Of a DNA stretch of 64,000 nucleotides, positions 9,269 to 18,203 are shown piece by piece. The notes below the pieces were generated by a model that saw nothing but the letters and a program-made list of their open reading frames with translations, had not been told where the DNA came from and made no database searches. The position numbers and the translations under genes are program-made. Position 1 is the first letter of the stretch; every line of letters starts with the position of its first letter. Origin of the DNA: Gemmatimonadota bacterium (GTDB lineage Bacteria > Gemmatimonadota > Gemmatimonadetes > Longimicrobiales > Longimicrobiaceae); the NCBI GenBank assembly GCA_028287185.1, contig JAQBQD010000214.1, positions 1-64,000 on the forward strand, read 5' to 3'.

Positions 9269-9303
9269 CGCATGCCCCCGCCGGGCCGCGGCGGGGGCAT
9301 GCG
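9269..9303 (-). terminator. terminator after ndk
   Basis: A perfect 15-bp inverted repeat (CGCATGCCCCCGCCG and its complement) with a 5-base loop starts 16 bases after the ndk stop on the minus strand. No T run follows on either side, so it may act by RNA structure alone. Confidence 0.65.
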
Positions 9304-9318
9304 TGGTCCATCGAACGA

Positions 9319-9735
9319 TCAGCCGACCAGCTCGGTGCCCGCGAAGAAGAAGGCGATCTCGATCTCGGCGTTCTCGTCGCTGTCCGATCCGTGCACGGCG
9401 TTGCGGCCCTTGCTCTCCGCGAACCGCTTGCGGATGGTGCCGTCGGCGGCCTCGGCCGGGTCGGTGGCGCCGATGGTGTCGCGCCACTTCTGCACGGCGC
9501 CCTCGGCCTCCAGCGCCAGGACGACGGAGGGGCCGCTGGACATGAACTCCGTCAGCTCGCCGTAGAACGGCCGCTGGGCGTGCACCTCGTAGAACCTCTG
9601 TGCCTGGGGCATGCTCACCTGCGTGAGCTTCATCCCCAGGACCTTGAAGCCGGCCTTCTGGATGTGCGCCAGGATGGCGCCGGCGTGGCCGTTCTGCACG
9701 GCGTCGGGCTTGATGATGGCGAAGGTGCGCGACAT
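9319..9735 (-). CDS. ndk: nucleoside diphosphate kinase
   Basis: Transfers the gamma phosphate between nucleoside triphosphates. The 138-residue length is normal. It starts [16 protein letters not shown], and the active-site His is in [12 protein letters not shown] (about residue 116). AAAGGGA lies before the ATG at 9735. It is probably monocistronic, with a strong hairpin downstream. Confidence 0.96.
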   Translation of the reverse strand: MSRTFAIIKPDAVQNGHAGAILAHIQKAGFKVLGMKLTQVSMPQAQRFYEVHAQRPFYGELTEFMSSGPSVVLALEAEGAVQKWRDTIGATDPAEAADGTIRKRFAESKGRNAVHGSDSDENAEIEIAFFFAGTELVG

Positions 9736-9826
9736 CGGCGTTCCCTTTATCGGTTCAGGTTCTCGTGGATTCGTCAGACTGCTTTCGGTCGGTGCGGACG
9801 GCTCCGTGGAAGCCCTCCGCGGGCGC

Positions 9827-10672
9827 TCACGCGCCGAACATCTTGCGGATGATGTCGCCGCGGGTGAGGAAGCCGGTGAGCTTGCCCTCGTTGGTGACGG
9901 GCAGGCGCTCCAGGTCGCGGTTCACCATCAGCGACGCCACCTCGGCCAGCGCCTGGTCCTCGCCCACGCAGATCACGGAGCGCGACATCACGTCCCGCAC
10001 CCTGGTCTCGCGCAGCGAGGAGCCCGCGGACTGGCCCTCGCCCGTCTTGAGCACGCCGGGCAGCAGAAAGCGCAGCAGGTCGCGGTCGCTCACCATGCCC
10101 AGCACCTCGCGGTCCTCGCCCACGACGGGCACCGCCCGCAGGCGGTGCGCCGAGATCAGCTCCAGCGCCTCGCGGAGCGGCGCGTCGGGCGAGACCCGGT
10201 AGACGCGCTGGCTCATGACGTCGCGCACCGTGAGCCGCGGCTGGATGGTGATGCCGCGGATCTCGGGGATGGCCAGCACCTCGTCGGCCGAGCGCGCGTT
10301 CACCATGCGCTCCACCACGTCGTCGTGGCGCAGCACGCGGGCGAGCGCCGCCACCGTCTGGAGGTACATCCCCGCGGCGGCCGGCGGCGCCAGGACGAGC
10401 ACCACCACCTGGGCGCTGCCCCCCGGCTCGCCCGGCGCGTCGGCCAGGGGCTCGGGGCTGATGCCCACGGCCACCACCAGCTCCTGCACGGCCTCGGTGC
10501 GCAGGTGCGGCAGCAGCACGCGGTCGCCCACGTGGATCAGGTCCCGGACGCGCGTCTCGCCGAAGAAGCGGGCCAGCTTCTCCGGGTGCGCCACGGCCCC
10601 CGTGTCCACCAGGACGCGGGCCAGGCGCGTGACCGCCGCGAAGGCGTCCGGGGCCTCGAGCGGGGCGATCAC
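9827..10672 (-). CDS. PTS EIIA-type domain fused to a CBS pair (regulator)
   Basis: The N-terminal part matches the EIIA type 2 / nitrogen PTS fold, including the phosphorylatable His in [12 protein letters not shown]. The C-terminal half is two CBS motifs ([17 protein letters not shown] and [17 protein letters not shown]) that normally bind adenine nucleotides. I give the GTG start at 10672, but homology-like sequence ([12 protein letters not shown]) extends upstream to a possible CTG start at 10738 that overlaps the sucD stop as CTGA and has GGAGG four bases before it; the true protein is probably about 22 residues longer. No ATG, GTG or TTG lies in that interval. Role inferred: coupling PTS phosphorylation to energy state. 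Confidence 0.75.
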   Translation of the reverse strand: MIAPLEAPDAFAAVTRLARVLVDTGAVAHPEKLARFFGETRVRDLIHVGDRVLLPHLRTEAVQELVVAVGISPEPLADAPGEPGGSAQVVVLVLAPPAAAGMYLQTVAALARVLRHDDVVERMVNARSADEVLAIPEIRGITIQPRLTVRDVMSQRVYRVSPDAPLREALELISAHRLRAVPVVGEDREVLGMVSDRDLLRFLLPGVLKTGEGQSAGSSLRETRVRDVMSRSVICVGEDQALAEVASLMVNRDLERLPVTNEGKLTGFLTRGDIIRKMFGA

Positions 10673-10734
10673 GTGCTCCGGGCGGAGAACCTCCGCCAGG
10701 CGCAGCTCGCGCCCCGCCCGTGAAGCGCCCTCGG

Positions 10735-11604
10735 TCAGAGGACCTCCCGGATGAGCCCCACCACGTCCAGCGGGCGCTGCGCCACGCCGATCCCGTTGTC
10801 GCGGAAGGCCTGGATCTTCTCTTCCGCGGTGCCGGCCGAGCCCGAGATGATGGCGCCCGCGTGGCCCATGCGGCGGCCCGGAGGCGCCGTCTGGCCCGCG
10901 ATGAAGCCCACCACCTTCTTGCTGAGGTTGGCCTTCACGTAGGCCGCGGCCTCCTGCTCGTCCGTGCCGCCGATCTCGCCCAGCATGACGATGGCCTTGG
11001 TCTCCGGATCCGCTTCGAACGCCGCCAGGCAGTCGATGAAGCTGGTGCCGTTGATGGGATCGCCGCCGATGCCCACGCAGGTCGTGGTGCCGATGCCGGC
11101 CGCCTTCAGCTTGAACACCACCTCGTACGTCAGCGTCCCGGACTTCGATACCAGGCCGACGGGGCCGGGCTCGGTGATGTGGCCGGGGATGATGCCCACC
11201 TTGCTCTTGCCGGCCGAGAGCAGGCCCGGGCAGTTCGCGCCCAGCAGGCGGGCGCCCTTCTCCAGCACATAGGGCCGCGCGCGGGCCATGTCCAGCACGG
11301 GGATGCCCTCGGTGATGCAGACGATGAGCTGCACGCCCGCGTCCGCCGCCTCCATGATGGCGTCCGCCGCGAAGGCGGGGGGCACGTAGATCACGGAGGT
11401 GTTGGCGCCGCCTTCCTTCACCGCCTTCTCGACGGTGTTGTAGATGGGCACGCGGCCCTCGAAGGTCTGCCCGCCCTTCCCCGGAGTGACGCCGGCGACC
11501 ACGCTGGTGCCGTACTCCATCATCTGCCGGGTGTGGAACGACCCGTCGCGGCCCGTGATGCCCTGCACCACCAGGCGCGTGGACTTGTCGATGAGGATGC
11601 TCAC
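10735..11604 (-). CDS. sucD: succinate-CoA ligase, alpha subunit
   Basis: Catalytic subunit of the TCA-cycle step making succinate and ATP or GTP from succinyl-CoA; 289 residues. The CoA-binding N-terminus reads [16 protein letters not shown] and the phosphorylated His is in [11 protein letters not shown]. The GTG start at 11604 overlaps the sucC stop as GTGA. The two subunits are therefore translated together, sucC first. Confidence 0.96.
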   Translation of the reverse strand: MSILIDKSTRLVVQGITGRDGSFHTRQMMEYGTSVVAGVTPGKGGQTFEGRVPIYNTVEKAVKEGGANTSVIYVPPAFAADAIMEAADAGVQLIVCITEGIPVLDMARARPYVLEKGARLLGANCPGLLSAGKSKVGIIPGHITEPGPVGLVSKSGTLTYEVVFKLKAAGIGTTTCVGIGGDPINGTSFIDCLAAFEADPETKAIVMLGEIGGTDEQEAAAYVKANLSKKVVGFIAGQTAPPGRRMGHAGAIISGSAGTAEEKIQAFRDNGIGVAQRPLDVVGLIREVL

Positions 11605-12743
11605 TTGCCTTCTCCCGTTGCGAGTTCGACGGCCCGCTTCACGGCCTCGTCCATGTCGGTCATGGCGCTGAACCCGGCCTCGGAGAGGATCTTGACGGCG
11701 ATCTCCTCGTTGGTGCCGGTGAGGCGGATGACGATGGGGACGTCGATGGGGCTCTGACGGGTGGCGGTGACGATGCCGTTCGCGACGTCGTCGGTGCGGG
11801 TGATGCCCCCGAAGATGTTGAACAGGATGACCTTCACCTGCGGGTCCGAGGTGATGATCCGCAGCGCGTTGACCACCTTCTCGGGGTTGGACGAGCCGCC
11901 GATGTCCAGGAAGTTGGCGGGCTCGCCGCCGTAGTACTTCACCAGGTCCATGGTGGCCATCGCCAGGCCGGCGCCGTTGACGACGCAGCCCACGTTGCCG
12001 TCCAGCTTGATGAAGGTGAGCCCCGCCTCGCGGGCGTCCACCTCGGCCGGCTCCTCGCTGCTGGGGTCGCGCAGCGCCTCGATGGCCGGCAGCCGGAAGA
12101 GCTCGTTGTCGTCGATGTTGAACTTGGCGTCGATGGCCCGCACCTCGCCCTCGGGCGTGGTGATCAGCGGGTTGATCTCGGCCAGCGACGCGCCCGCCGC
12201 CACGAAGGCGGCGTAGAGCTGCTGCAGGATCTTCGCGGCGGCCCGCTGCTGCTTGGGCTCCTGGTACAGCTCGGTCGCCAGCAGGTAGGCCTGGTGCGGC
12301 AGAAGCCCGTAGCGCGGGTCCACCACCAGCTTGCGGATGGCGTCGGGGTTGGTGGCCGCCACCTCCTCGATGTCGATGCCGCCGGCGGCCGAGACCATGA
12401 AGACGGGCGCCTTGCTCGCGCGGTCCATGATCACGCCCACGTACGCTTCGCTGGCGATGTCGGCGGCGGGGGCGATGAGCACCTTCTCGACGGTGAGCCC
12501 CTTGATCTGCATCCCCAGGATGGCCTGGGCCTTCTCGCGGGCCTCTTCCGGCGTCTTCGCCAGCTTCACGCCGCCGGCCTTGCCGCGCCCGCCGGTGTGC
12601 ACCTGCGCCTTGACGACCACGGCGCCGCCCAGGCGGCGGGCGATGTCGCCGGCCTGCTCGGCCGTGGTGGCCACCTCGCCCATGGGCACCGGGATGCCCT
12701 GGGCGACGAGCAGCTCCTTCGCCTGGTATTCGTGTATGTTCAT
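11601..12743 (-). CDS. sucC: succinate-CoA ligase, beta subunit
   Basis: ATP-grasp subunit of succinyl-CoA synthetase, 380 residues, starting [12 protein letters not shown]. Conserved stretches include [24 protein letters not shown] and the C-terminal GGI...D..A.GI segment. Nucleotide preference cannot be decided by eye. The ATG is at 12743. arcC lies 80 bases upstream on the same strand and may be cotranscribed. Confidence 0.96.
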   Translation of the reverse strand: MNIHEYQAKELLVAQGIPVPMGEVATTAEQAGDIARRLGGAVVVKAQVHTGGRGKAGGVKLAKTPEEAREKAQAILGMQIKGLTVEKVLIAPAADIASEAYVGVIMDRASKAPVFMVSAAGGIDIEEVAATNPDAIRKLVVDPRYGLLPHQAYLLATELYQEPKQQRAAAKILQQLYAAFVAAGASLAEINPLITTPEGEVRAIDAKFNIDDNELFRLPAIEALRDPSSEEPAEVDAREAGLTFIKLDGNVGCVVNGAGLAMATMDLVKYYGGEPANFLDIGGSSNPEKVVNALRIITSDPQVKVILFNIFGGITRTDDVANGIVTATRQSPIDVPIVIRLTGTNEEIAVKILSEAGFSAMTDMDEAVKRAVELATGEGK

Positions 12744-12823
12744 TCGGCTCGCATCGGAAGGTTCGAGTTGCGAATACAGGCGGGGCCGGCGCCATGCCGT
12801 CCCCGCCGCGGCCCCGGCCGTGC

Positions 12824-13771
12824 CTAGGGGTCGGGCACGATCTCGGTCCCTGCCCTGCCCGCCACCGCTTCGCCGCCCTGGTCCAGCCGGGCGATGATGG
12901 CGCGCCTGCCGCCCCGGCGCACGAACTCGGCCGCGGCCTCCACCTTGGGAGCCATGCTCCCCGAGCCCAGCTCGCCGGCATCCAGCAGCTCCTCCGCCTG
13001 CGAGACGGTGAGTCGGGGGATGGCGCGCTGCGTCGGCTCGCCGTAGTCCAGGTAGACGCAGTCGACGTCGGTGAGGATCACCAGCGCCTCGGCCCCGATG
13101 TCGCGCCCCAGGATGGCGGCGGCGCGGTCCTTGTCGATCACCGCGTCCACCCCCTCCAGCCCCAGCGTGGGATGCCGGTACACGGGCGTTCCGCCACCGC
13201 CGGCGGCGATCACCAGGTGGCCGGCCGAGACCAGGGCGGCGATCATCTCTCGCTCCACGATGGCCTGCGGGCGCGGCGAGGGCACCACGCGGCGCCATCC
13301 CCCCTTGGTCTTCACCACGTCGCCGCCCAGGTCGCGCGCCAGCTCCCGCGCGTCGGCCTCTTCCAGCGTGCGGCCCACGGGCTTGCTGGGGCTGCGCATC
13401 TCGGGGTCGTCGGGGTCGACGAGCACCTGCGTGACCATCGTCACCACCTGGCGGGCCACGCCGGCGCGGGCCAGGGCGTTCTGCAGCGACTGCTGGATCA
13501 TGTAGCCGATCCACCCCTCGGTGGCGGCGACGAGCACGCCGAGCGGCAGCGGCGGCACGACGTCGCGCGCCAGCTCGTTGCGCACCAGCGCGTTGCCCAC
13601 CTGGGGCCCGTTGCCGTGCACGATGGCGATGTGCCACCCCTCGGCCGCGAGCTGCACCACCGCGCCCAGGCTTTCGCGCGTGTGGCGGAACTGCTGGGTG
13701 ATCGTGCCTTCCTCGCCGGGCTGCGCAAGCGCGTTTCCGCCCAGGGCGAGGACGATGGTGCGTGCGCTCAT
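12824..13771 (-). CDS. arcC: carbamate kinase
   Basis: Converts carbamoyl phosphate and ADP to ATP, carbamate and so ammonia and CO2. The 315-residue protein has the amino-acid-kinase fold: LALGGNAL at the N-terminus, HGNGPQVGN, an AAGGGGTPV loop and DKDRAA. The start is ATG at 13771. No arginine deiminase or ornithine transcarbamoylase lies nearby, so it is an orphan relative to the arginine deiminase pathway; purine or allantoin breakdown, or carbamoyl-phosphate salvage, are alternatives. Confidence 0.9.
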   Translation of the reverse strand: MSARTIVLALGGNALAQPGEEGTITQQFRHTRESLGAVVQLAAEGWHIAIVHGNGPQVGNALVRNELARDVVPPLPLGVLVAATEGWIGYMIQQSLQNALARAGVARQVVTMVTQVLVDPDDPEMRSPSKPVGRTLEEADARELARDLGGDVVKTKGGWRRVVPSPRPQAIVEREMIAALVSAGHLVIAAGGGGTPVYRHPTLGLEGVDAVIDKDRAAAILGRDIGAEALVILTDVDCVYLDYGEPTQRAIPRLTVSQAEELLDAGELGSGSMAPKVEAAAEFVRRGGRRAIIARLDQGGEAVAGRAGTEIVPDP

Positions 13772-13854
13772 CCACACTCCTCGTGAGCCCGACATCTTAC
13801 ACCCCGCCCCCGCGGACGGCAAGCGGGCGCGGGGGGTTCCGCGCCCGCGGAGCG

Positions 13855-13921
13855 GGCGGCTGAAGCCGCGGCAACAACGGCGCGAAGCCTCCCTTCGGAG
13901 GCTGCTCCGAGGCGGATCGGG
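13855..13921. repeat. dispersed structured repeat, copy 1 (in gene-free gap 13772-14179)
   Basis: About 67 bases starting GGCGGCTGAAGCCGCGG and ending GAGGCGGATCGGGG, containing a hairpin AGCCTCC..GGAGGCT. A second copy at 40492-40558 differs at only a few bases, and a divergent copy lies at 30906-30970. An 8-bp GC-rich inverted repeat (13823-13848) just before it may terminate the phosphohexomutase transcript from the right. The remainder of the gap shows nothing gene-like. Confidence 0.75.
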
Positions 13922-14179
13922 GTTCCTCGTCGGACGCACGGCTCCGAAGCAAGAACCGTGATCGACCGCCGCCGCTGGCGGTCCGCAGAAGCGCCGGAGC
14001 AAGACGCCCGTCGCCCGTTCGGGGGAAATCCCGGCCGGGGCGAGGTTCCGAACGCCGAACGGCCCCGCCACCGGCGCGGGACCGTTCGTCACCCTCCAAC
14101 CATCATCGGATCGAATCGGTCTGTCGAGGCATCCGTCGAAAGCATCGACCATCCACCATCGACCGTCGAGCCCGATGCC

Positions 14180-15571
14180 TCAGTGCCCGCCGGTCGCGGT
14201 GGCGTCGACGCCGTCCTGGCGCAGCCAGGCCTCCATCTCGCCGCGGATCTCGGCGAGGCGGGCGGGGTTGCGGGCTTCGTAGCGGGCCACCAGCACGGGT
14301 TCGGTGTTGGAGGCGCGGACCAGGCCCCAGCCGTCGCCGAACAGCACGCGGGCGCCGTCAACGGCCACCACCTCGTGCTCCTTGCCGAAGTGCTCCACGG
14401 CGCGCGACACGTGGGCCCACTTCTCCTCCTCGGTGGAGGGATAGCGGATCTCGGCCGTGCTGACGTACGTGGGGAACTCGGCCAGGCGCTCCGACAGCGG
14501 CTTGCCCAGCTTGGCGACGATGTCGATGAGCAGGCAGGCGCCATAGGGGGCGTCATCGAAGCCGTAGTAGTCGTCGCCGAACATGATGTGGCCCGACAGC
14601 TCGCCGGCGATGAGGGCGTGCTCCTCCTTCATCCGCTCCTTGATGAGCGAGTGGCCAGTGGCGTTCATCAGCGGCACGCCCCCGGCCTTCTCGATCTCCT
14701 CGGGAAGGAGCTGCGAGCACTTCACGTCGAACACCACCTTCTGGCCGGGGCCGCGGCGGGCGATCACGTCCAGCCCGTACAGCAGCAGCAGCGTGTCGCC
14801 GCGCACGATCTGGCCGCGGTCGTCCACGGCGCCGATGCGGTCCGCGTCGCCGTCGAACGCCACGCCCAGGTCGGCGTTCTGCTCGCGGACGGTGCGGATC
14901 AGGTCCTCCAGGTTCTTGTCCACCACCGGGTCCGGGTGGTGGTTGGGGAAGGTGCCGTCGGACTCGCAGAAGAGGGGGACGACGGTCACGTTGGGTCCCA
15001 GCGCTTCGAGCAGGTCGACGGCGACCAGCGAGCCGGTGCCGTTGCCGCAGTCCACCACCACCTTCATCGGCTTCTCGATCCTGAACTTGGCCGACACCTC
15101 GCGGACGTAGTCGGCCAGCATCTCGCGCGCGTCCACGCTGCCCTCGCCCGTCTCGAAGTCGCTCTCGTCGATCATCCGGCGGATCTCCTGGATGGAGTCG
15201 CCGAAGATGGAGCGGCCGGCCAGCGTCATCTTGAAGCCGTTGTACTGCGGCGGGTTGTGCGAGCCCGTGACCTGCAGGCCGCCGTCGCGCTGCAGGTAGT
15301 GCATGGCGAAGGAGTGCACCGGCGTCGGCACCGTGCCCACGTCCGTCACGTTCACGCCGGTGGACAGCATGCCGCGCAGCACGCCGTCCGCCAGCTCGGG
15401 CGAGGTGAGGCGGTTGTCGCGGCCCAGCACCAGGTGCAGGTCGCGGCGGCCCAGCCGGCGGATGGCGAGCGAGGCGAAGGCGCGGCCGATGCCTTCGGCC
15501 ACCTGCGCGGTCACGTCGGGCCCCACCACGCCGCGGATGTCGTACTGCCGGAAGATGTGCGGGTTCACCAT
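14180..15571 (-). CDS. phosphomannomutase/phosphoglucomutase
   Basis: Interconverts hexose 1- and 6-phosphates for sugar-nucleotide and envelope polysaccharide synthesis; 463 residues. It starts with the family phrase NPHIFRQYDIRGV. The phosphoserine loop is TGSHNPPQYNG, the metal site is DGDADRIGA, the sugar-specificity loop GELSGHIMF, and the phosphate-binding segment RASNTEP near the C-terminus. The bifunctional PMM/PGM (AlgC/ManB type) assignment follows from the GELSGH loop. It lies next to ridA and a heptose-phosphate kinase. Confidence 0.92.
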   Translation of the reverse strand: MVNPHIFRQYDIRGVVGPDVTAQVAEGIGRAFASLAIRRLGRRDLHLVLGRDNRLTSPELADGVLRGMLSTGVNVTDVGTVPTPVHSFAMHYLQRDGGLQVTGSHNPPQYNGFKMTLAGRSIFGDSIQEIRRMIDESDFETGEGSVDAREMLADYVREVSAKFRIEKPMKVVVDCGNGTGSLVAVDLLEALGPNVTVVPLFCESDGTFPNHHPDPVVDKNLEDLIRTVREQNADLGVAFDGDADRIGAVDDRGQIVRGDTLLLLYGLDVIARRGPGQKVVFDVKCSQLLPEEIEKAGGVPLMNATGHSLIKERMKEEHALIAGELSGHIMFGDDYYGFDDAPYGACLLIDIVAKLGKPLSERLAEFPTYVSTAEIRYPSTEEEKWAHVSRAVEHFGKEHEVVAVDGARVLFGDGWGLVRASNTEPVLVARYEARNPARLAEIRGEMEAWLRQDGVDATATGGH

Positions 15572-15692
15572 GCTGTCCCCTCTGATTGTCGCGCGGGATC
15601 TGCGGTCGGAAGGCGGCGGCCATCCCCTCGCGGGACGGCCGCCGCCGGCTCGTTGCTGCTGTCGGTGCCGGACCCGGCCGATGCGCCCTGCG

Positions 15693-16082
15693 TCAGCCGT
15701 GGACGACGGCCACCACCTCGATCTCCACCGCCACGTCGCGGGGAAGGCGGGCGGCCTGCACGGTGGAGCGCGCCGGCTTGTGGTCGCCGAAGGCGCGGCC
15801 GTACACCTCGTTCATCGCCGCGAAGTCATTCATGTCGCGCAGGAAGACGGTGGTCTTCAGCACGCTCTGCAGGCTGGAGCCGGCGGCACTCAGCACGGCG
15901 TCCAGGTTCTTCATCACCCGCTCGGTCTGCACGGCCACGTCGCCTTCCACGATCTGCATGCTCTGCGGGTCGAGGGCGATCTGGCCTGCGGTGAAGACGA
16001 GCCCGCCGTGCACCACGGCCTGGCTGTAGGGGCCGATGGCGGCGGGGGCGTCGGGCGTCTGGACGGTCTCGATGCGGGACAT
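15693..16082 (-). CDS. ridA: RidA family enamine/imine deaminase
   Basis: A 129-residue member of the Rid (YjgF/YER057c) family, which hydrolyses reactive enamines formed by PLP enzymes. Visible motifs are AIGPYSQAVVHGGLVFTAGQ at the N-terminus and the arginine-containing PARSTVQAARLP near the C-terminus, the Arg being the substrate carboxylate binder. The length is typical. ATG at 16082 lies 39 bases after the upstream kinase stop. Confidence 0.92.
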   Translation of the reverse strand: MSRIETVQTPDAPAAIGPYSQAVVHGGLVFTAGQIALDPQSMQIVEGDVAVQTERVMKNLDAVLSAAGSSLQSVLKTTVFLRDMNDFAAMNEVYGRAFGDHKPARSTVQAARLPRDVAVEIEVVAVVHG

Positions 16083-16121
16083 GGGATTCTCGTCGCGTGT
16101 CGTGTGGAAGGGCTCCGCCGC

Positions 16122-17099
16122 TCAGGCGGGGATCATCTCGCGCAGCTCGTCGGGCGTGACCACGGCGACGCCCGGCTTGCCCACCTCGATGCCGGCGGCC
16201 ACGTTCGCCAGCGCCGCCGCCTCGCGGATGCCGGCGCCCGCGGCGAGCGCCACCGCCACGAAGGCCGTCACCGTGTCGCCCGCGCCCGACACGTCGTACA
16301 CCTCGCGCGCCACGGTGGGAATGCGGTACGAGGTGCCGTCGTCCGAGCGCAGCGCCATGCCGTCCTCGCCCAGCGTGAGCAGCAGGTGCGTGGCGCCCAC
16401 CGTGGTGCGCGCCTCCTCCAGCCAGGCGTCGTCGTCCGGACGGATGCGGCTGCCCACGGCGTTGCCCAGCTCCACGGCGTTGGGCTTGAAGACGGTGGCG
16501 CCGCGGTAGTCGAAGAAGTGCCGGAACTTGGGATCGACCACGGTGGGGATGCCCGCCTCGACGGCCGCGTCGATGGCGGCGCGGATCACCTTCGGCACCA
16601 GCACGCCCTTGTTGTAGTCCTCCAGCACCAGCGCCTGCGACGCGGCCACCGAGGCACGGACCAGCGCGCACAGCTCGTCGCAGCAGTCGTCCGGAAGGTC
16701 GTCCTCGCTCTCGTGGTCGAAGCGCACCACCTGCTGGTGCCGGGCGACCACGCGCGTCTTGGTGGTCGTGGGCCGCTCGGGCCGCTCGGACAGGCGGGCC
16801 TGCACGCCCAGCGCCTCCAGCTCGCGGCGGATGCGGTCCGCCGACGCGTCGGCACCCACGCAGCCGATCAGGTCGCACGCCGCCCCCAGCGCCACCACGT
16901 TCGCCGCCACGTTCGCGGCGCCGCCCAGGGCGAAGCGCTCCTCGCTCACGTGCACCACGGGCACGGGCGCCTCGGGCGAGATTCGCGAGACGGCGCCCAC
17001 CAGGTACACGTCCAGCATCAGGTCGCCCACCACGGCGACGCGCACGCCGCGCGCGCGGTCCAGGATCGCTTCCAGCCGGTCGCGGCTCAGGTGGTGCAT
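16122..17099 (-). CDS. rfaE1: D-glycero-beta-D-manno-heptose-7-phosphate kinase (PfkB family)
   Basis: A 325-residue PfkB-type sugar kinase. The N-terminus VAVVGDLMLDVYLVG, the SPEAPVPVV motif and ALGGAANVA match the HldE/RfaE kinase domain; the C-terminal signature is DVSGAGDTVTAF with the catalytic Asp. The nucleotidyltransferase half of HldE is absent, so this is the split RfaE1 form. It would supply ADP-heptose precursors for LPS. The partner adenylyltransferase is not in the window. The ATG at 17099 was chosen from the family N-terminus. Confidence 0.87.
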   Translation of the reverse strand: MHHLSRDRLEAILDRARGVRVAVVGDLMLDVYLVGAVSRISPEAPVPVVHVSEERFALGGAANVAANVVALGAACDLIGCVGADASADRIRRELEALGVQARLSERPERPTTTKTRVVARHQQVVRFDHESEDDLPDDCCDELCALVRASVAASQALVLEDYNKGVLVPKVIRAAIDAAVEAGIPTVVDPKFRHFFDYRGATVFKPNAVELGNAVGSRIRPDDDAWLEEARTTVGATHLLLTLGEDGMALRSDDGTSYRIPTVAREVYDVSGAGDTVTAFVAVALAAGAGIREAAALANVAAGIEVGKPGVAVVTPDELREMIPA

Positions 17100-17372
17100 C
17101 CGGCAGGCCCGGTGTGTGTCACGTTCGCGCCGGGTTCGTTCCCCGTTGCAGGAAGGCGGGGAATGTACCCGCGGGGAACGGGCGTGTAAAGCAGCCACGG
17201 CCGCTCGGCGATTGCACGCAATGCCGCAGCCTGGTATCGTCCACGCCATGCCCCCCATCCACACTGCCCACCGCACCGCCGCCATGCGCAGACCGACGCC
17301 GCAGGAGCAAAAGCGCCTGGAGGACCGCGCCCGCTTCCCGTCCGCGGAGCCCACCTGTGCCGGGCGGCCCGA

Positions 17373-17921
17373 GTGAGCGGCGGCACGCCGCGCACCATCA
17401 TCCGCGTGGGCAGCACGAACCCCGCGAAGGTGCAGCCGGTGAAGACGGTGGCGAAGATGCTGTTCGGCGGCGTGGACGTGATGGGCGTGCGCGTACCCTC
17501 CGGCGTGTCCGCGCAGCCCACGACCGAGCAGGAGACCGTGCAGGGCGCCCTGCAGCGCGCCCGCAACGCCCTGGTGTCCGGTCCCGCCGACTACGGCGTG
17601 GGCATCGAGGGTGGCATCGGCACCGTCGGCGGGATGTGGTTCGGCTTCCAGTGGGTGGCCGTCGCCGACCGCGACGGGCGCGTGGGGCTGTCGTCGTCCG
17701 CGCGCTTTCCCCTGCCCGACCGGCTGGGCCAGGAGATCCTGGGCGGGCGCGAGATGTCGGAGGTGATGGACGCGCTGGTGGGGACGAGCGGGATCGGGAG
17801 GAAGGAGGGCGTGATGGGCGTGCTTACGGCCGGCCACGTCACCCGCGCCGCCGCCATCGCGCAGGCGCTGCACTTCGCGTTCGGGCGGTTCCTCGCGCCC
17901 GAGGGCCTGCGCGACGGTTGA
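17373..17921 (+). CDS. DUF84 inosine/xanthosine triphosphatase family protein
   Basis: A 182-residue protein with the DUF84/YjjX signature: VGSTNPAKVQPVK at the N-terminus, GVSAQPTTEQET and GIEGGI. The family hydrolyses non-canonical purine triphosphates (ITP/XTP). The GTG start at 17373 has no clear Shine-Dalgarno sequence. The two neighbouring genes are both on the minus strand, so it is transcribed alone and ends facing the GGDEF gene. Confidence 0.85.
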   Translation: MSGGTPRTIIRVGSTNPAKVQPVKTVAKMLFGGVDVMGVRVPSGVSAQPTTEQETVQGALQRARNALVSGPADYGVGIEGGIGTVGGMWFGFQWVAVADRDGRVGLSSSARFPLPDRLGQEILGGREMSEVMDALVGTSGIGRKEGVMGVLTAGHVTRAAAIAQALHFAFGRFLAPEGLRDG

Positions 17922-18077
17922 TACGACCCTGCCGATCCGCCCGCCGGATGTGGGGCGGTCCGCGGAGCAGGACGAGGCTCGACATCAGCGGAACGACTGC
18001 CGTCCTTCGATCGACGTCACAACGCAGGCCGAGTCGTTCGATCCACATCCGCTTCCCCAGCCCTCCAGCAGTCACAA

Positions 18078-18108
18078 GAGCCCGCATCCGGTGACGGGAT
18101 GCGGGCTC
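18078..18108. terminator. bidirectional hairpin between converging genes
   Basis: A perfect 12-bp inverted repeat (GAGCCCGCATCC / GGATGCGGGCTC) with a 7-base loop lies between the DUF84 gene (+) and the GGDEF gene (-). No T run is present on either side. The rest of the 17922-18203 gap shows nothing else. Confidence 0.65.
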
Positions 18109-18203
18109 GCTCGATCCGGTGCACCGATGTCCACCGAGGAGCTGCCAACGTCCGCATCTCCCGATTCGACGACCCTCTCCGGCAGACGCGGGCCTCCTTC
18201 CCC

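Noticed and set aside
17224-17376. 50-residue frame ending in GTGA at the DUF84 start
   Set aside because: No ribosome site and a composition of Pro/Arg typical of chance frames; the overlap may be coincidence.
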